Below are positions 21,006 to 30,558 of a DNA stretch of 64,000 bases, one piece after another (position 1 is the first letter of the stretch; each line of letters starts with the position of its first letter). The DNA is from Sulfitobacter sp. JL08 (lineage in GTDB: Bacteria > Pseudomonadota > Alphaproteobacteria > Rhodobacterales > Rhodobacteraceae). The stretch lies in contig NZ_CP025815.1 of the NCBI RefSeq assembly GCF_003352045.1, positions 1,922,001 through 1,986,000 of the forward strand, given 5' to 3'. A model generated the notes under the pieces. The model saw only the letters and a program-made list of their open reading frames with translations, searched no databases and had not been told where the DNA came from. The position numbers and the translations under genes are program-made.

Positions 21006-21867
21006 CCCAGATGTCCGGACCGCCGCAGATTTTCTGATCGATCTTGCCGATCGCGTCCTTGTCCTTGCGGTCGAAATCAAAGGCATGCATCACGGTGCGC
21101 AACACCGACAGGCGGGCACGTTTCTTGTCGTCCGAGCGGACAACGGTCCAAGGTGTCGCCTCTGCATGGCTGCGGTGCAGGGTTTCACCGATCGCATCGG
21201 TGTAGGCATCCCATTTCGACAATCCCTGAACATCAATCTGGCTTAGTTTCCATTGCTTTAAGGGATCTTGTTCACGCGCAAGAAACCGGCTGAGCTGTTC
21301 CGCGCGCCCGACATTCAGCCAGAATTTGAACAGGTGAATTCCGTCATCGATCAGCATCTTTTCAAAGGGCAACACCTGCTTGAAAAACACTTCGCGCTCG
21401 GCATCTGTGCAGAACCCGAACACCTTTTCCACCACACCACGATTGTACCAGCTACGGTCAAAAAAGACGATCTCGCCCGCTGATGGTAAATGCGAAATAT
21501 AACGCTGGAAATACCATTCGGTGGCTTCCTTGTCCGTTGGTTTTGACAGCGCCACAACACGCGCACCACGCGGATTAAGGTTTTCGCGAAACCGTTTGAT
21601 AACGCCACCTTTTCCGGCGGCATCACGGCCTTCAAACACAAGCGCAATACGGGTTCCGCTGGTTTTGGCCCAAGCCTGCAGCTTGACCAGTTCAATCTGA
21701 AGCTTTTCCAGTTCTTTCTCGTAGGCTTTCTTGCCCATCTCATCCTCATGCGGATAGCTCGGAGAGATGATGGCATCCTTGTCCGCAGATCTGATCGCGT
21801 CGCGCACGTCCTGGGGGGCTTCGTTTTCGTAATATGCGCTGATCGCGCCATCAAAGGGCAAGGTCAT
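20998..21867 (-). CDS. ppk2: Polyphosphate kinase 2
   Basis: 289 residues, single-domain PPK2. Uses polyphosphate to phosphorylate nucleoside diphosphates, or the reverse. Walker A lies at residues 79-88 ([10 protein letters not shown]), Walker B in [14 protein letters not shown], and the lid contains [13 protein letters not shown]. The C-terminus carries the KAWKLS-like QWKLSQID and SDDKKRARL segments. The start is an ATG at 21867 with AAGGGAT upstream. The downstream TetR gene overlaps its end. Confidence 0.93.
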   Translation of the reverse strand: MTLPFDGAISAYYENEAPQDVRDAIRSADKDAIISPSYPHEDEMGKKAYEKELEKLQIELVKLQAWAKTSGTRIALVFEGRDAAGKGGVIKRFRENLNPRGARVVALSKPTDKEATEWYFQRYISHLPSAGEIVFFDRSWYNRGVVEKVFGFCTDAEREVFFKQVLPFEKMLIDDGIHLFKFWLNVGRAEQLSRFLAREQDPLKQWKLSQIDVQGLSKWDAYTDAIGETLHRSHAEATPWTVVRSDDKKRARLSVLRTVMHAFDFDRKDKDAIGKIDQKICGGPDIWDA

Positions 21868-21917
21868 GGGGGATCCCTTAAAATTCGTGGTGATCTTAAT
21901 ATGGGATGTTAATCCCT

Positions 21918-22868
21918 TTAACGCAAACCCGCACGTGCCGCCGCACGGTCAATTGCGGCAATCACGTCATCCTGCGCAACAAGATGCGGCATATGTCCGA
22001 TGCCGGGCAGGCGGGTCAGCACCGCACCCGGTATCTGATCCACCAGTTTTTCCGAATGTATTGACAGTCCGACAGTTGTATCGGCCGTACCATGAACAAT
22101 TTCGGTCGGGGCGGTAATGCGGTGGTAGTCAGTGACCTGCATCAGGATTTCCGACAACAGGTTGGCGCGTTGATCTGCGTTGGCGCGCATCGATATACGG
22201 CGCAACGTCAGAGGCGCCCCCACATGATCTGCATAGCCTTCCGGGGCGGACTGCGGCGGAAAGACACTGACAATGGCGGCTTCGATCCGTGATTGCGGTA
22301 CAAAGGCTGTGATCAGGGGCACCACAAGCGCCTGGCCCCACCACGACGACGTCACGCGATAGAACGGATCAAGCGGTGTGGTCCACGGGTTGGATACCGA
22401 CGCGACCGGGATCAGCGCGGCCACCTGATCGGAATAGTTGGACGCCCAGGCCAGGGCCACGCCCCCGCCATAGCTTTGCCCCATCACGATGGGTTTTTCA
22501 GCGCCCAGTTGCCGCGCGGCCTGCATCAGCAGGGCGGCCTGTTGTTTCAATGTCGATCCGTCCTTATCGACCCGTTCGGTATAGCCCAGTCCGGGGCGGT
22601 CAAACACGATCACGCGGTAGGTTTCGGCAAGGCGCGGTGCCAGCGAAAACGTCATGTCGCGGGTGTTGCCGCTGGCCCCGTGGATCAGCACCAGATCGGG
22701 GCCTTGCCCCATGACAACGGCGTGTACGTCGATCCCATTCACGTCGATAATCTGGCCTTCGGGCGGAAACGCGGCTTCGGCCTGCTCCTCGCGGTGGCCG
22801 GCGCGCACCTGCACTACGGCAACAACAGCCACAACAACAAGGGCGAATGAGATCAGCAGCTTACTGGC
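21918..22868 (-). CDS. Membrane-anchored alpha/beta hydrolase
   Basis: 316 residues if the TTG at 22868 is used; the frame is open upstream to 22979 but that part lies inside metA. The N-terminus has one hydrophobic anchor ([16 protein letters not shown]), then a hydrolase fold with the LIHGASGN oxyanion loop, nucleophile elbow GQSYGGG and a late GIGHMPH holding the catalytic His. No substrate can be assigned. The start overlaps the metA stop, suggesting translational coupling; the exact start codon is uncertain. Confidence 0.75.
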   Translation of the reverse strand, partial: ASKLLISFALVVVAVVAVVQVRAGHREEQAEAAFPPEGQIIDVNGIDVHAVVMGQGPDLVLIHGASGNTRDMTFSLAPRLAETYRVIVFDRPGLGYTERVDKDGSTLKQQAALLMQAARQLGAEKPIVMGQSYGGGVALAWASNYSDQVAALIPVASVSNPWTTPLDPFYRVTSSWWGQALVVPLITAFVPQSRIEAAIVSVFPPQSAPEGYADHVGAPLTLRRISMRANADQRANLLSEILMQVTDYHRITAPTEIVHGTADTTVGLSIHSEKLVDQIPGAVLTRLPGIGHMPHLVAQDDVIAAIDRAAARAGLR

Positions 22869-23778
22869 CAATTTTTTGCATATCAAACGGGGTTGTCTGA
22901 TAGATTTCGTTGATCCAGTTGCCGTAAAGCAGGTGGGCATGACTGCGCCAGCGGTTTTGCGGCGGGCGGGTCGGATCATCTTCGGGGTAATAATTCAACG
23001 GCACGTTGATCGGTGTGCCATCGGCGATATCACGGTCATATTCCTGTTTCAGCGTGTCGCGGTCATATTCGAAATGGTTGAAGATATAGAGCGCACGATG
23101 CGCCGGATCCTGCACCAGACAGGGGCCGACCAGATCACTGCCCAACAGGGTTTGCAGCCCGGTGGCGGCATCAATTTCGGCCTGTCGCATTTCTGTCCAG
23201 CGCGACACAGGGATCACGCAATCATCTGAAAACCCGCGCAAATAGGGCGAGGCCGGATCAAGATTGCGATGCCGGAAACAGCCAAACGCCTTGGCGCCCA
23301 GCATGTGTTTTTTCACACCGTGGAAATGGTTGATCATCGCCATCCCGCCCCAGCACACACCAAACGTGGAATGCACGTTGGTCTGGGTCCAGTCCATGAC
23401 CTGCTGCAACTCGTCCCAATAGGTCACATCGGAAAATTCCAGATGTTCGATCGGGGCACCGGTGATGATCAATCCGTCGAATTTTTCGCCGCGCACCTCT
23501 TGGAAGGTGCGGTAAAAGCTTTCCATGTGGTCGGCGGCCGTGTTGCGTGCCTGATGTTCGGTCATCCGGATCAGACTCAGTTCAATCTGAAGCGGAGTTG
23601 CCCCGATCAGGCGGGCAAACTGGTTTTCGGTCTGGATTTTCTTGGGCATCAGGTTCAGCAACCCGATGCGCAGGGGCCGGATGTCTTGGCGCGCCGCCTG
23701 TCCTTCGTCCATGACCATCACACCTTCGCGCGTCAGCACGTCAAAGGCAGGCAGGTCGGCAGGAATTTTGATCGGCAT
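22861..23778 (-). CDS. metA: Homoserine O-acyltransferase MetA, predicted acetyl-CoA type
   Basis: 305 residues, class I glutamine-amidotransferase-like fold. Activates homoserine for methionine synthesis. The catalytic residues are Cys142 (GVCWGG), His235 and Glu237 (FNHFEYD), with the same numbers as in E. coli. The specificity position 111 is Glu in GAPIEHL; E. coli has Gly (succinyl-CoA), while Glu111 enzymes such as the Bacillus cereus one use acetyl-CoA. The product is therefore predicted to be O-acetylhomoserine. Genes for a hydrolase and a P-loop protein flank it on the same strand. Confidence 0.93.
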   Translation of the reverse strand: MPIKIPADLPAFDVLTREGVMVMDEGQAARQDIRPLRIGLLNLMPKKIQTENQFARLIGATPLQIELSLIRMTEHQARNTAADHMESFYRTFQEVRGEKFDGLIITGAPIEHLEFSDVTYWDELQQVMDWTQTNVHSTFGVCWGGMAMINHFHGVKKHMLGAKAFGCFRHRNLDPASPYLRGFSDDCVIPVSRWTEMRQAEIDAATGLQTLLGSDLVGPCLVQDPAHRALYIFNHFEYDRDTLKQEYDRDIADGTPINVPLNYYPEDDPTRPPQNRWRSHAHLLYGNWINEIYQTTPFDMQKIGQ

Positions 23779-23816
23779 CAGACACGTCCTATGGTCAGGC
23801 TGTTCAGGTAGCGCGT

Positions 23817-24677
23817 TCAGGCACGCCGCTCAAGTGCGGCGGCGATCACATCATCGAAATCGGTGGTCGTTTTTACCGAAGCAACTTCATCCGCTGTCAC
23901 GGTCACGCCCCAATCGGCCATTGCCTCGTAACGCGGCTGGCGATGTTCCAGCGCCTTGGCATAGGTCCAGCGGATAAAGGAGTCAGGATCAACATCATCT
24001 TCCTGAAGATTGTTTTTGCTCAGATATTCGGCCCATACCCGGGACAGAAATTCGGGCTGGTAGGCCATAGGTTTGGGCGCTTTGTCAAATCGGGCGATCA
24101 GATCCTGGGTGTGCGCATCACTTCCCTTGATCCAGACCAGCAGTGTTTGATCGGCAAGCGCGCGCAGCAACGGATCATCGGGATTGTCGGGATCAACCCA
24201 TTCACAGATCGATCCACCGCTGTCGCAAATGAAATGCGGATACCCGTAAAGCGCCTGTGCCCGTTTGATGAACCGTTCGGTATCCATCAGTGCCGAGATT
24301 TCGGCCTGCCGGAACTGTTCCTGCCGTTCGATGTAATCGGCCATTGATGTTCCGCCGCGCGCCGGATCGCCGGGTTTGCCCAGATAGGTGGCCACCGGTG
24401 TCAGGTTGTTGAACGAGATGTTGGAGCCGATATAGATCGAATCCGTCATCAGAAGGTCGCGCAGGAACGGCACTTTCATCGCGTGCGCCTTGGCGTTGTC
24501 GGTGATGTATTCGCCCATATAGCGTGTGCCGATACGGTAATCGATCGAATAGTGGAACCATTGGCCGCTGGCGCGCAGCAAATTGGAAAGATGGGTCTTG
24601 CCCAGACCGGACATGCCAAACACAAGCACCCGTTTATGTTCGGTTTTCCGCCAGTCCTGCGCAGATTGATAGAGCAT
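23817..24677 (-). CDS. P-loop ATP-binding protein of unknown function
   Basis: 286 residues from the ATG at 24677, preceded by GGGGAC; a longer frame from 24725 lacks a ribosome-binding site. The Walker A motif is [15 protein letters not shown] near residues 21-35. Other visible stretches include [31 protein letters not shown] and LLVWIKGS. It looks like a soluble ATPase or kinase with no clear helicase or AAA+ motifs. It lies upstream of metA with a 38-base gap on the same strand; function unknown. Confidence 0.75.
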   Translation of the reverse strand: MLYQSAQDWRKTEHKRVLVFGMSGLGKTHLSNLLRASGQWFHYSIDYRIGTRYMGEYITDNAKAHAMKVPFLRDLLMTDSIYIGSNISFNNLTPVATYLGKPGDPARGGTSMADYIERQEQFRQAEISALMDTERFIKRAQALYGYPHFICDSGGSICEWVDPDNPDDPLLRALADQTLLVWIKGSDAHTQDLIARFDKAPKPMAYQPEFLSRVWAEYLSKNNLQEDDVDPDSFIRWTYAKALEHRQPRYEAMADWGVTVTADEVASVKTTTDFDDVIAAALERRA

Positions 24678-24725
24678 GGTAAGTCCCCTTTGCCCCGTCC
24701 TAGTCGCGCAGGGCAAAACCGTCAA

Positions 24726-25664
24726 TCACTTGGCTGATCTGAACCACGCCCAGACCCGCCCGTCCAGAACCACCATTCCCAGTGCCAGCAGGGCAAACCC
24801 GATATAGGCACGCGGTGAAAGCGCCTCGCCCAGAACGGCCCATCCCAGCACGATCGATACCGGCGGGATCAAAAAGGTAACCAGCATCAGGTTGCCGCTG
24901 CCCGCCATACCCAGCACACGGTAATAGAGCAGATAGGCTCCCGCCGTGGCAATCACCGCATAATACAGGATCGCGCCCCATGTCTGCGCCATCAGATCAA
25001 ACTGGATCGGCCCGTCGATCAAAAGGGCGGCGGGCAGGATAATCAGGGTTGAACCCGTCAACATACCCGCGGCGGCAACCTGTGGCGCAAGGCCCGACAG
25101 GGTCAGTCGCGCCCATGCGGACGCAAACGCATAGCTAAGCGTGCCAAGCAAAACCGCCAGCTGTGCAATGCAGCGCAGATCAAGATTGGCAAACTGGTTC
25201 AGACCAATGGCCGTGGCCACCCCCAGAAAACCCAAGGTGACACCCACCAGTTTGCGCGCGCTTAACCGTTCGTCCGCGAACACTATGGCAGCAACGATCA
25301 CGCCGAACACTGCCGTCGTTGCATTCAGGATCGAGGTCAGCCCGACTTCGATATGCAACTGGCCCCACGCCATCAGGGCAAACGGGATCACATTGTTCAG
25401 CAATCCCATCACCAGAAACGCGCCCCAGACCCGCGGGTCGCGCGGGATCGTCAGGCGCATCACCAGCACTACGCCCCAAAGCACCAGCATCGCCCATCCG
25501 GTGCGGTGCGCCACCGAGGTCAGAACCGGTACTTCTTCAAGCGCGATATGGACCGACAGGAACGATCCGCCCCAGATCAGCGCCAGAAGGACCAGTTCCG
25601 CCCATGCGCGGGTCGATAGGGATTTTGTGGTGTCATTGCATCTGTTTAGGCGGCACGCCCGCAC
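24726..25664 (-). CDS. DMT-superfamily (EamA) transporter 1
   Basis: About 312 residues, ten hydrophobic segments in two EamA repeats (first begins near ELVLLALIWGGSFLSVHIAL, second near TLSYAFASAWARLTL). Such proteins export amino acids or other metabolites. The start is a GTG at 25664; the first 20 residues are not hydrophobic and the true start may be internal. The P-loop protein gene follows 48 bases downstream on the same strand. The substrate cannot be read. Confidence 0.83.
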   Translation of the reverse strand: MRACRLNRCNDTTKSLSTRAWAELVLLALIWGGSFLSVHIALEEVPVLTSVAHRTGWAMLVLWGVVLVMRLTIPRDPRVWGAFLVMGLLNNVIPFALMAWGQLHIEVGLTSILNATTAVFGVIVAAIVFADERLSARKLVGVTLGFLGVATAIGLNQFANLDLRCIAQLAVLLGTLSYAFASAWARLTLSGLAPQVAAAGMLTGSTLIILPAALLIDGPIQFDLMAQTWGAILYYAVIATAGAYLLYYRVLGMAGSGNLMLVTFLIPPVSIVLGWAVLGEALSPRAYIGFALLALGMVVLDGRVWAWFRSAK

Positions 25665-25692
25665 AGCGCGACCCGAATCTTGCGCCTAAACG

Positions 25693-25721
25693 AAAACGGC
25701 CCGCTGATTGCGCAGCGGGCC
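25693..25721 (-). terminator. Intrinsic terminator of the fadL-like gene
   Basis: GGCCCGCTG (25698-25706) and CAGCGGGCC (25713-25721) form a perfect nine-base stem with a six-base loop; on the minus strand GTTTTCGTTT follows. It lies 29 bases past the porin stop codon. Confidence 0.8.
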
Positions 25722-25749
25722 GGTTCAATCAAGGATTTGTATCGCAGGA

Positions 25750-26853
25750 TCAGAAGTAATAACCGATCCGGATACCAAAGCCCAAAGCGTCGTTGTCTCG
25801 GAAAATGCCCGCAGGGGCAACGGCACCAGCGCGCGTTTCAGTGGTGTCGATCATGACATACCGGACACCACCGCTGATTTTCATGTTACCCTTTGTGTAG
25901 GTCGCTGCCAGACCAAGGCTGGTTTGACCGTCTGTCGGGCCAAGGTTTGTGGTGAACCCACCAATCGGCTCTTCATAACCGACAGTTGCGGCAACGGCCC
26001 ACGTATCGTTGATCCGGCGGCCCAGACCCAGCGTGTAGGTCACGATATCGCCGTTATAGCTGACCAGCGAACCGCCGCCTGTCAGCGTCTGGTAGTTGGT
26101 TGGCGTGATTTCGAATTCGGACCAATCGGTCCAGCGAACAGAGCCGAACAACAATGTGTCCTTGGCAATGCCCGACTGGAATTCGAGGTTCAAAGACTGA
26201 GGCGTATCAACCGGTGTTGTGCTGGCGTTCGGGCCACCCAGTGCGATCGAGGTTTCAACCGTATCCAGTTCATGTTCGATCTTGGAATTGTAGGTCAGCG
26301 ACACGCGAAGAGCGATGTCAGACATTTCATACGCAACACCGGCCAGATATCCGACACCAAAGTCGCGGTCGCCATCTGCTGAATATCCGCTGACAAATGG
26401 AATCACCGCCTCGGCTGCGATGGTCTGCAACCGGATACCGCCATAAAAGCTGAGGTTCGTTGGCAGATTGTACTGCAAGATACCCGTGATCGCGTTCGAA
26501 TCGAATTCGGCAGTGGACCCGGCGGCAAAATACCCTGTGCCTGTCGGATAATCGACATTCGCACCGAACGGTTTGTCAAAGATCAGCGCATAGGACCATG
26601 TATCGTTGATATCAGCTTTGTATGCCGCGCCGAATTGCAGATAGTCTTCGGACATGTTGCCCGACGATCCGCCGCCAACACCGGCCGTTCCGACGCCCGA
26701 AACAGAAGGCGAAACAGAGCCAAAACTGAATTCGGCATATCTGCCTTTTTCGAAAAGCACAGCAACGGACTGGCCTGTACGGTCCAAAGCGCCTGCATGT
26801 GCTGCATATGTGCTTAGCATCAGTGCAGATGCTGCTGTTAGTGCGACCTTCAT
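25750..26853 (-). CDS. FadL/OmpP1-family outer membrane transport protein
   Basis: 367 residues. A signal peptide of about 20 residues ends Ala-His-Ala, followed by a beta-barrel sequence with alternating hydrophobic strands and a terminal Tyr-Phe (IRIGYYF), as needed for Bam recognition. Similarity is to the FadL/TodX family, which carries long-chain fatty acids or other hydrophobic compounds across the outer membrane. It is shorter than E. coli FadL (about 420 mature residues). It has its own promoter with three direct repeats and its own terminator. Confidence 0.85.
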   Translation of the reverse strand: MKVALTAASALMLSTYAAHAGALDRTGQSVAVLFEKGRYAEFSFGSVSPSVSGVGTAGVGGGSSGNMSEDYLQFGAAYKADINDTWSYALIFDKPFGANVDYPTGTGYFAAGSTAEFDSNAITGILQYNLPTNLSFYGGIRLQTIAAEAVIPFVSGYSADGDRDFGVGYLAGVAYEMSDIALRVSLTYNSKIEHELDTVETSIALGGPNASTTPVDTPQSLNLEFQSGIAKDTLLFGSVRWTDWSEFEITPTNYQTLTGGGSLVSYNGDIVTYTLGLGRRINDTWAVAATVGYEEPIGGFTTNLGPTDGQTSLGLAATYTKGNMKISGGVRYVMIDTTETRAGAVAPAGIFRDNDALGFGIRIGYYF

Positions 26854-26908
26854 CGCTGTCCTCCCACGGAAACAAGATAAAACTTTATTATGGATATTAT
26901 GGAATGGT

Positions 26909-26936
26909 CGTATAAAATCGCTGACCTTTACGTCAA
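26909..26936 (-). promoter_or_regulatory. Promoter of the fadL-like gene
   Basis: On the minus strand TTGACG (26936-26931) and TATACG (26914-26909) are separated by 16 bases. The -35 box overlaps the innermost of three direct repeats. The start codon is 56 bases downstream of the -10 box. Confidence 0.6.
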
Positions 26937-26974
26937 TCTGTGACGGAACGTAACAAATATATGACCATACGTAA
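26922..26974 (-). promoter_or_regulatory. Three direct operator-like repeats at the fadL-like promoter
   Basis: Plus-strand copies read TGACCTTTACGTCA (26922-26935), TGACGGAACGTAA (26941-26953) and TGACCATACGTAA (26962-26974). They share TGAC and ACGT cores and start 19 and 21 bases apart, about two helical turns each. The inner copy covers the -35 box. They look like binding sites for one regulator; which one is unknown. Confidence 0.55.
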
Positions 26975-26997
26975 GTCTGAATGGGTCATGTGGCGCT

Positions 26998-27906
26998 TTA
27001 TCGCGCACGTGCTACGCGCGATTCTACCCAGATGTTCATGTAATTCCCCGCGAAAATGATTAACGCACCGACGAAAACCCAGATATCCAGACCTTCCTGA
27101 TACAAAACCATGCCCAGAACGGCGATCACCGGCAAGCGGACGAAATCCATCGGGATGACCACGGTGGCCGGTGCAATGGCAAGCGCGTTGGTCAGGCAAT
27201 AATGCGCCAGCAATCCGGCACATCCGATCAGAACCAGATAGGGCAGGGTTTGCGCCGTTGGCAACGCGATATCACCATCATGACCCGCCGCGATCAAACC
27301 CAGCACCAGTTGGATGGCGGTGAGGTAAAACAAGATGCAACTGATGGTTTCCGTACGGGTCAGACGTTTGGTGAACATGATTGTAACGGCAAAGAACACC
27401 GCACACGCGGCCGCAGCGCCGATACCGGCGTTCAGGGTAGACGCATCTGGGCGCGCTACAATCAGAATGCCGACGAACCCCAGCAACGCCGCCAGGGCAC
27501 GCACACGGGTCAAACGTTCGCCCAGAATAAGCGGCGACAAGACAACCACCCACAAGGGCGATGTGAACTCTAACGCAAAAACCTGCGCCAGGGGGATCAC
27601 TGTCACCGCATAGAACCACAGGTTCTGGCCGGTGAAATGCGCGACATTGCGGATCACATGGTTGCCGGCCTGTTGTGTTCTGACCTGCGCCCAGGCCCCG
27701 TTCAGTGTAATCAGGCCGCTGACGATGATAATGCCGATCGCACTGCGATACATCATGATTTCAAACGTATCGAAATCGGAACTGACCTCGCGCCCTGCGA
27801 TGGCCATCGCCGAAAACGACGCGATGGACCCGATCATCCAGAACGCGGCCACAAGAGACGCGCTTCTGGCCGGTCGCACGGAAAGGTTTGGACCTACTTC
27901 CACCAC
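26998..27906 (-). CDS. DMT-superfamily (EamA) transporter 2
   Basis: 302 residues with ten predicted membrane segments in two EamA repeats; motifs include FTSPLWVVVLSPLILGERL at the end of repeat one and MDFVRLPVIAVLGMVLYQEG in repeat two, the latter typical of RhaT/YdcZ-like metabolite exporters. Its ATG lies inside the end of the upstream FkbM-like gene (13-base overlap), so the two are probably translated together. Substrate unknown. Confidence 0.83.
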   Translation of the reverse strand: MVEVGPNLSVRPARSASLVAAFWMIGSIASFSAMAIAGREVSSDFDTFEIMMYRSAIGIIIVSGLITLNGAWAQVRTQQAGNHVIRNVAHFTGQNLWFYAVTVIPLAQVFALEFTSPLWVVVLSPLILGERLTRVRALAALLGFVGILIVARPDASTLNAGIGAAAACAVFFAVTIMFTKRLTRTETISCILFYLTAIQLVLGLIAAGHDGDIALPTAQTLPYLVLIGCAGLLAHYCLTNALAIAPATVVIPMDFVRLPVIAVLGMVLYQEGLDIWVFVGALIIFAGNYMNIWVESRVARAR

Positions 27907-28694
27907 ATATCCGGCATTACGATGTCCGGCTCACTTGCCAGGTTCTTGCGATCCAAGGCATGGGGCAAGACAACAGGGCCGCTGGCCGAACAACCTGAAA
28001 CCCGGTCATTCCTGATGAATGTCACTTCGAAAACGCGGGGTATTTCGGCCCCGCGATGGCGGGCAATCCCGCAACAATTGTTCGGATGGACATGGGCAAT
28101 CGAAAAGTCCTTGTAAATCTTTTCGAAAACCGAATTTGCCAAACGCAGAAATTCCCTGTCGAACAGTTTATCGAACGCGTGGAATTCAATAATCATTGTC
28201 CGGAACTGCCTTAGAACAGACGAGGGCGTTTCAACAAGAACGTCGTACTCGAACCCTTCGATATCCATTTGCAACAGCATATCGTCCGCGTTTTCAGGAT
28301 TCTTTTGCGCAATCCAGGATGAAAGCGTGGTGTTGATCCCGCCGTCGCGCGCGCCCAGAAACTTTGCATCAAATTCGAACAGCGCGTTGTCGAGCGGCGG
28401 CTTTTCAACGCTAGCATCGGCCATAAAACATTTGATACCGTAGTCCGAAGCAATCGCGTTCTCGAACGTGGCCGTATAATCAACCCCCGGAGAAAAACAG
28501 GACGCTATGCCCTGCATGTCATCAGGCACCAGATAGCCGCCATCTGCATCGCCTCCGATCCGGATCAGATCAACCGGAACCAGTTTGGATTTGAACCGTT
28601 CGATAAAGGAAAGAACCAGATCGGGCTCGCACATTTTTTGCATCATGTATCCACGGTGCAAAAAATAAGGTCTGGCTATAGATGTGATGCCCAT
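27894..28694 (-). CDS. FkbM-like methyltransferase domain protein
   Basis: 266 residues from the ATG at 28694, with GGAAGG upstream; an in-frame GTG at 28724 is weaker. Visible motifs: LIRIGGDADGGYLVPDD near residue 45, CFSPGVDYTATFE, and LLQMDIEGFEYDVL, the acidic SAM-binding and FkbM-like core. The sequence then diverges from classical FkbM proteins, with a Cys-rich NNCCGIA segment near residue 207. It overlaps the DMT transporter gene, perhaps forming a make-and-export pair, but this is a guess. Confidence 0.72.
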   Translation of the reverse strand: MGITSIARPYFLHRGYMMQKMCEPDLVLSFIERFKSKLVPVDLIRIGGDADGGYLVPDDMQGIASCFSPGVDYTATFENAIASDYGIKCFMADASVEKPPLDNALFEFDAKFLGARDGGINTTLSSWIAQKNPENADDMLLQMDIEGFEYDVLVETPSSVLRQFRTMIIEFHAFDKLFDREFLRLANSVFEKIYKDFSIAHVHPNNCCGIARHRGAEIPRVFEVTFIRNDRVSGCSASGPVVLPHALDRKNLASEPDIVMPDMWWK

Positions 28695-28785
28695 TCTGTT
28701 TTCCTTCCGGGATAGGCCTGGCACACGAAAACTGATCGCGTGCGGGGCTGGTTCACCGTTTCATTTCACCCAGTGCGCAAACCGG

Positions 28786-30348
28786 TCATTCCCATTCGAT
28801 CGTGCCCGGAGGTTTGGACGTGATATCATAGGTCACGCGGTTGATCCCGGGCACCTCGTTGATGATGCGGGTGGCCGTTTCGCCCAGAAAATCATGTTCG
28901 AACGGGTAATAATCGGCTGTCATGCCATCCACAGACGTGACGGCACGCAGGGCGCAGGCGTAATCATAGGTGCGCCCGTCGCCCATCACCCCGACAGTTT
29001 TCACCGGCAGGATCGCCACAAATGCCTGCCAGATATCATCATAAAGCCCGTGCCGCCTGATCTGGTCGATGTAGACCGCGTCCGCTTCGCGCAGGATATC
29101 CAGTTTCTCGCGGGTAATTTCGCCCGGACAGCGAATAGCCAGACCGGGGCCGGGGAAGGGATGGCGCCCGATAAAGCTGTCGGGCAGGCCAAGTTCGCGC
29201 CCCAATGCGCGCACTTCGTCCTTAAAAAGCTCTCGCAGCGGTTCAACCAGTTGCATGTTCATCCGTTCCGGCAGGCCGCCCACATTGTGGTGCGACTTGA
29301 TCGTCACGGATGGCCCGCCGCTGAACGAAACGCTTTCGATAACGTCGGGATAAAGCGTGCCCTGTGCCAGAAAATCGGCACCGCCGGTTTCCCGGGCATA
29401 TCTTTCGAAAACTTCGATGAACAGGCCGCCGATGATCTTGCGTTTGGTTTCAGGATCGCTGACGCCTTCAAGCTTGCCCAGAAACAGATCGGATTCGTCG
29501 GCGTGAATAAGCGGCAGGTTGTAATGCTCGCGGAACATGCCCACGACCTGTTCGCTTTCGCCTTTGCGCATCAGGCCGTGATCGACATAGACACATGTCA
29601 GTTGATCACCGATCGCTTCGTGGATCAGCACCGCCGCGACAGAACTGTCAACGCCACCGGACAGGGCGCAAATCACTTTGCCGTCGCCCACTTGCGCGCG
29701 TATCTTTTCAATGGCCTCTTCGCGGTAGGCTCCCATTGTCCAGTCGCCCTTGAAGCCTGCGAGTTTCACAAAATTCTCGTACAGCTTTGCGCCGTTGGGG
29801 GTGTGGTGCACCTCGGGGTGGAACTGGACCGCATAAAAATCGCGCTGCGTATCGCCGGTGATGGCGAACGGCGCATTGGGCGATGTGCCGAAAACTTCGA
29901 AACCCGGCGCGATCTGGCTGACATGATCACCATGGCTCATCCAGACCTGTTCGCGATCCGCTTCGAACCATCCCTGCAACAGGGCCAGTTTCTTTGCCGC
30001 CGGTGTCACATAGGCGCGACCAAATTCCGCCGTTCCATGGCCCCGTTCAACCTTGCCACCCAGAACATGCATCATCACCTGCTGGCCATAGCAGATCCCG
30101 AGGATCGGCACGCCCAAGGCGAACACCGTTGCAGGCGGCATCGGCGCGCCTTCGGCAAACACTGAGGCCGGCCCACCCGAGAAGATCACCGCCTTGGGTG
30201 CGAAGTCGGCCAGAAAGGCATCCGTCACGTTCTGGTAGGGATGAATTTCGCAATAGACATTCAGTTCGCGCAGGCGGCGCGCGATCAGCTGCGTTACCTG
30301 GCTGCCGAAGTCGATGATAAGAAGGCGGTCATGGGAAATTTGCGTCAT
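28786..30348 (-). CDS. guaA: GMP synthase (glutamine-hydrolysing)
   Basis: 520 residues from the ATG at 30348 ([17 protein letters not shown]); the open frame continues upstream but without conserved sequence. Converts XMP to GMP. The N-terminal class I glutamine amidotransferase has Cys in GICYGQQ and His in FHPEVHHT; the ATP pyrophosphatase P-loop is [10 protein letters not shown]; the C-terminal dimerisation domain ends PPGTIEWE. It is monocistronic, divergent from the mttB-like gene, with a hairpin-bearing intergenic region between. Confidence 0.97.
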   Translation of the reverse strand: MTQISHDRLLIIDFGSQVTQLIARRLRELNVYCEIHPYQNVTDAFLADFAPKAVIFSGGPASVFAEGAPMPPATVFALGVPILGICYGQQVMMHVLGGKVERGHGTAEFGRAYVTPAAKKLALLQGWFEADREQVWMSHGDHVSQIAPGFEVFGTSPNAPFAITGDTQRDFYAVQFHPEVHHTPNGAKLYENFVKLAGFKGDWTMGAYREEAIEKIRAQVGDGKVICALSGGVDSSVAAVLIHEAIGDQLTCVYVDHGLMRKGESEQVVGMFREHYNLPLIHADESDLFLGKLEGVSDPETKRKIIGGLFIEVFERYARETGGADFLAQGTLYPDVIESVSFSGGPSVTIKSHHNVGGLPERMNMQLVEPLRELFKDEVRALGRELGLPDSFIGRHPFPGPGLAIRCPGEITREKLDILREADAVYIDQIRRHGLYDDIWQAFVAILPVKTVGVMGDGRTYDYACALRAVTSVDGMTADYYPFEHDFLGETATRIINEVPGINRVTYDITSKPPGTIEWE

Positions 30349-30384
30349 GCCCGAGTGATTAGGACCGCACGAGGCCTGTTGCAA

Positions 30385-30438
30385 GGGCAGAACTGGGGCC
30401 AGCCCCAGACCCTGCCGGTATTTTTGGCAAAAAGAAAC
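30385..30438 (+). repeat. Hairpin plus GTATTTTTGG motif (dispersed motif, copy D)
   Basis: CTGGGGC (30393-30399) and GCCCCAG (30402-30408) make a tight stem, extended by GGCAG (30386-30390) with CTGCC (30412-30416), followed by GGTATTTTTGGCAAAAAGAA. The last part resembles the motif found after hisI and after the DoxX-like gene. Here it lies between two divergent genes, so it is not a terminator of either. Confidence 0.4.
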
Positions 30439-30558
30439 CGGGACGCAGCGCATAGCCATGTCGCTTTTCCCCCGCAATGGCCGCAATTTACGCGCGGCGC
30501 AGGATCGGGCTGGGCTAATGTCTGATCCAATCTCGGAATTTTGACGCAAGGAAATACA

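Noticed and set aside
28684-30165. 493-codon open frame antisense to guaA
   Set aside because: Shadow of a highly conserved gene; no ribosome-binding site or domain.
30393-30416. Hairpin between guaA and the mttB-like gene as a terminator
   Set aside because: The flanking genes are divergent, so no transcript would end there; listed instead with the dispersed motif.
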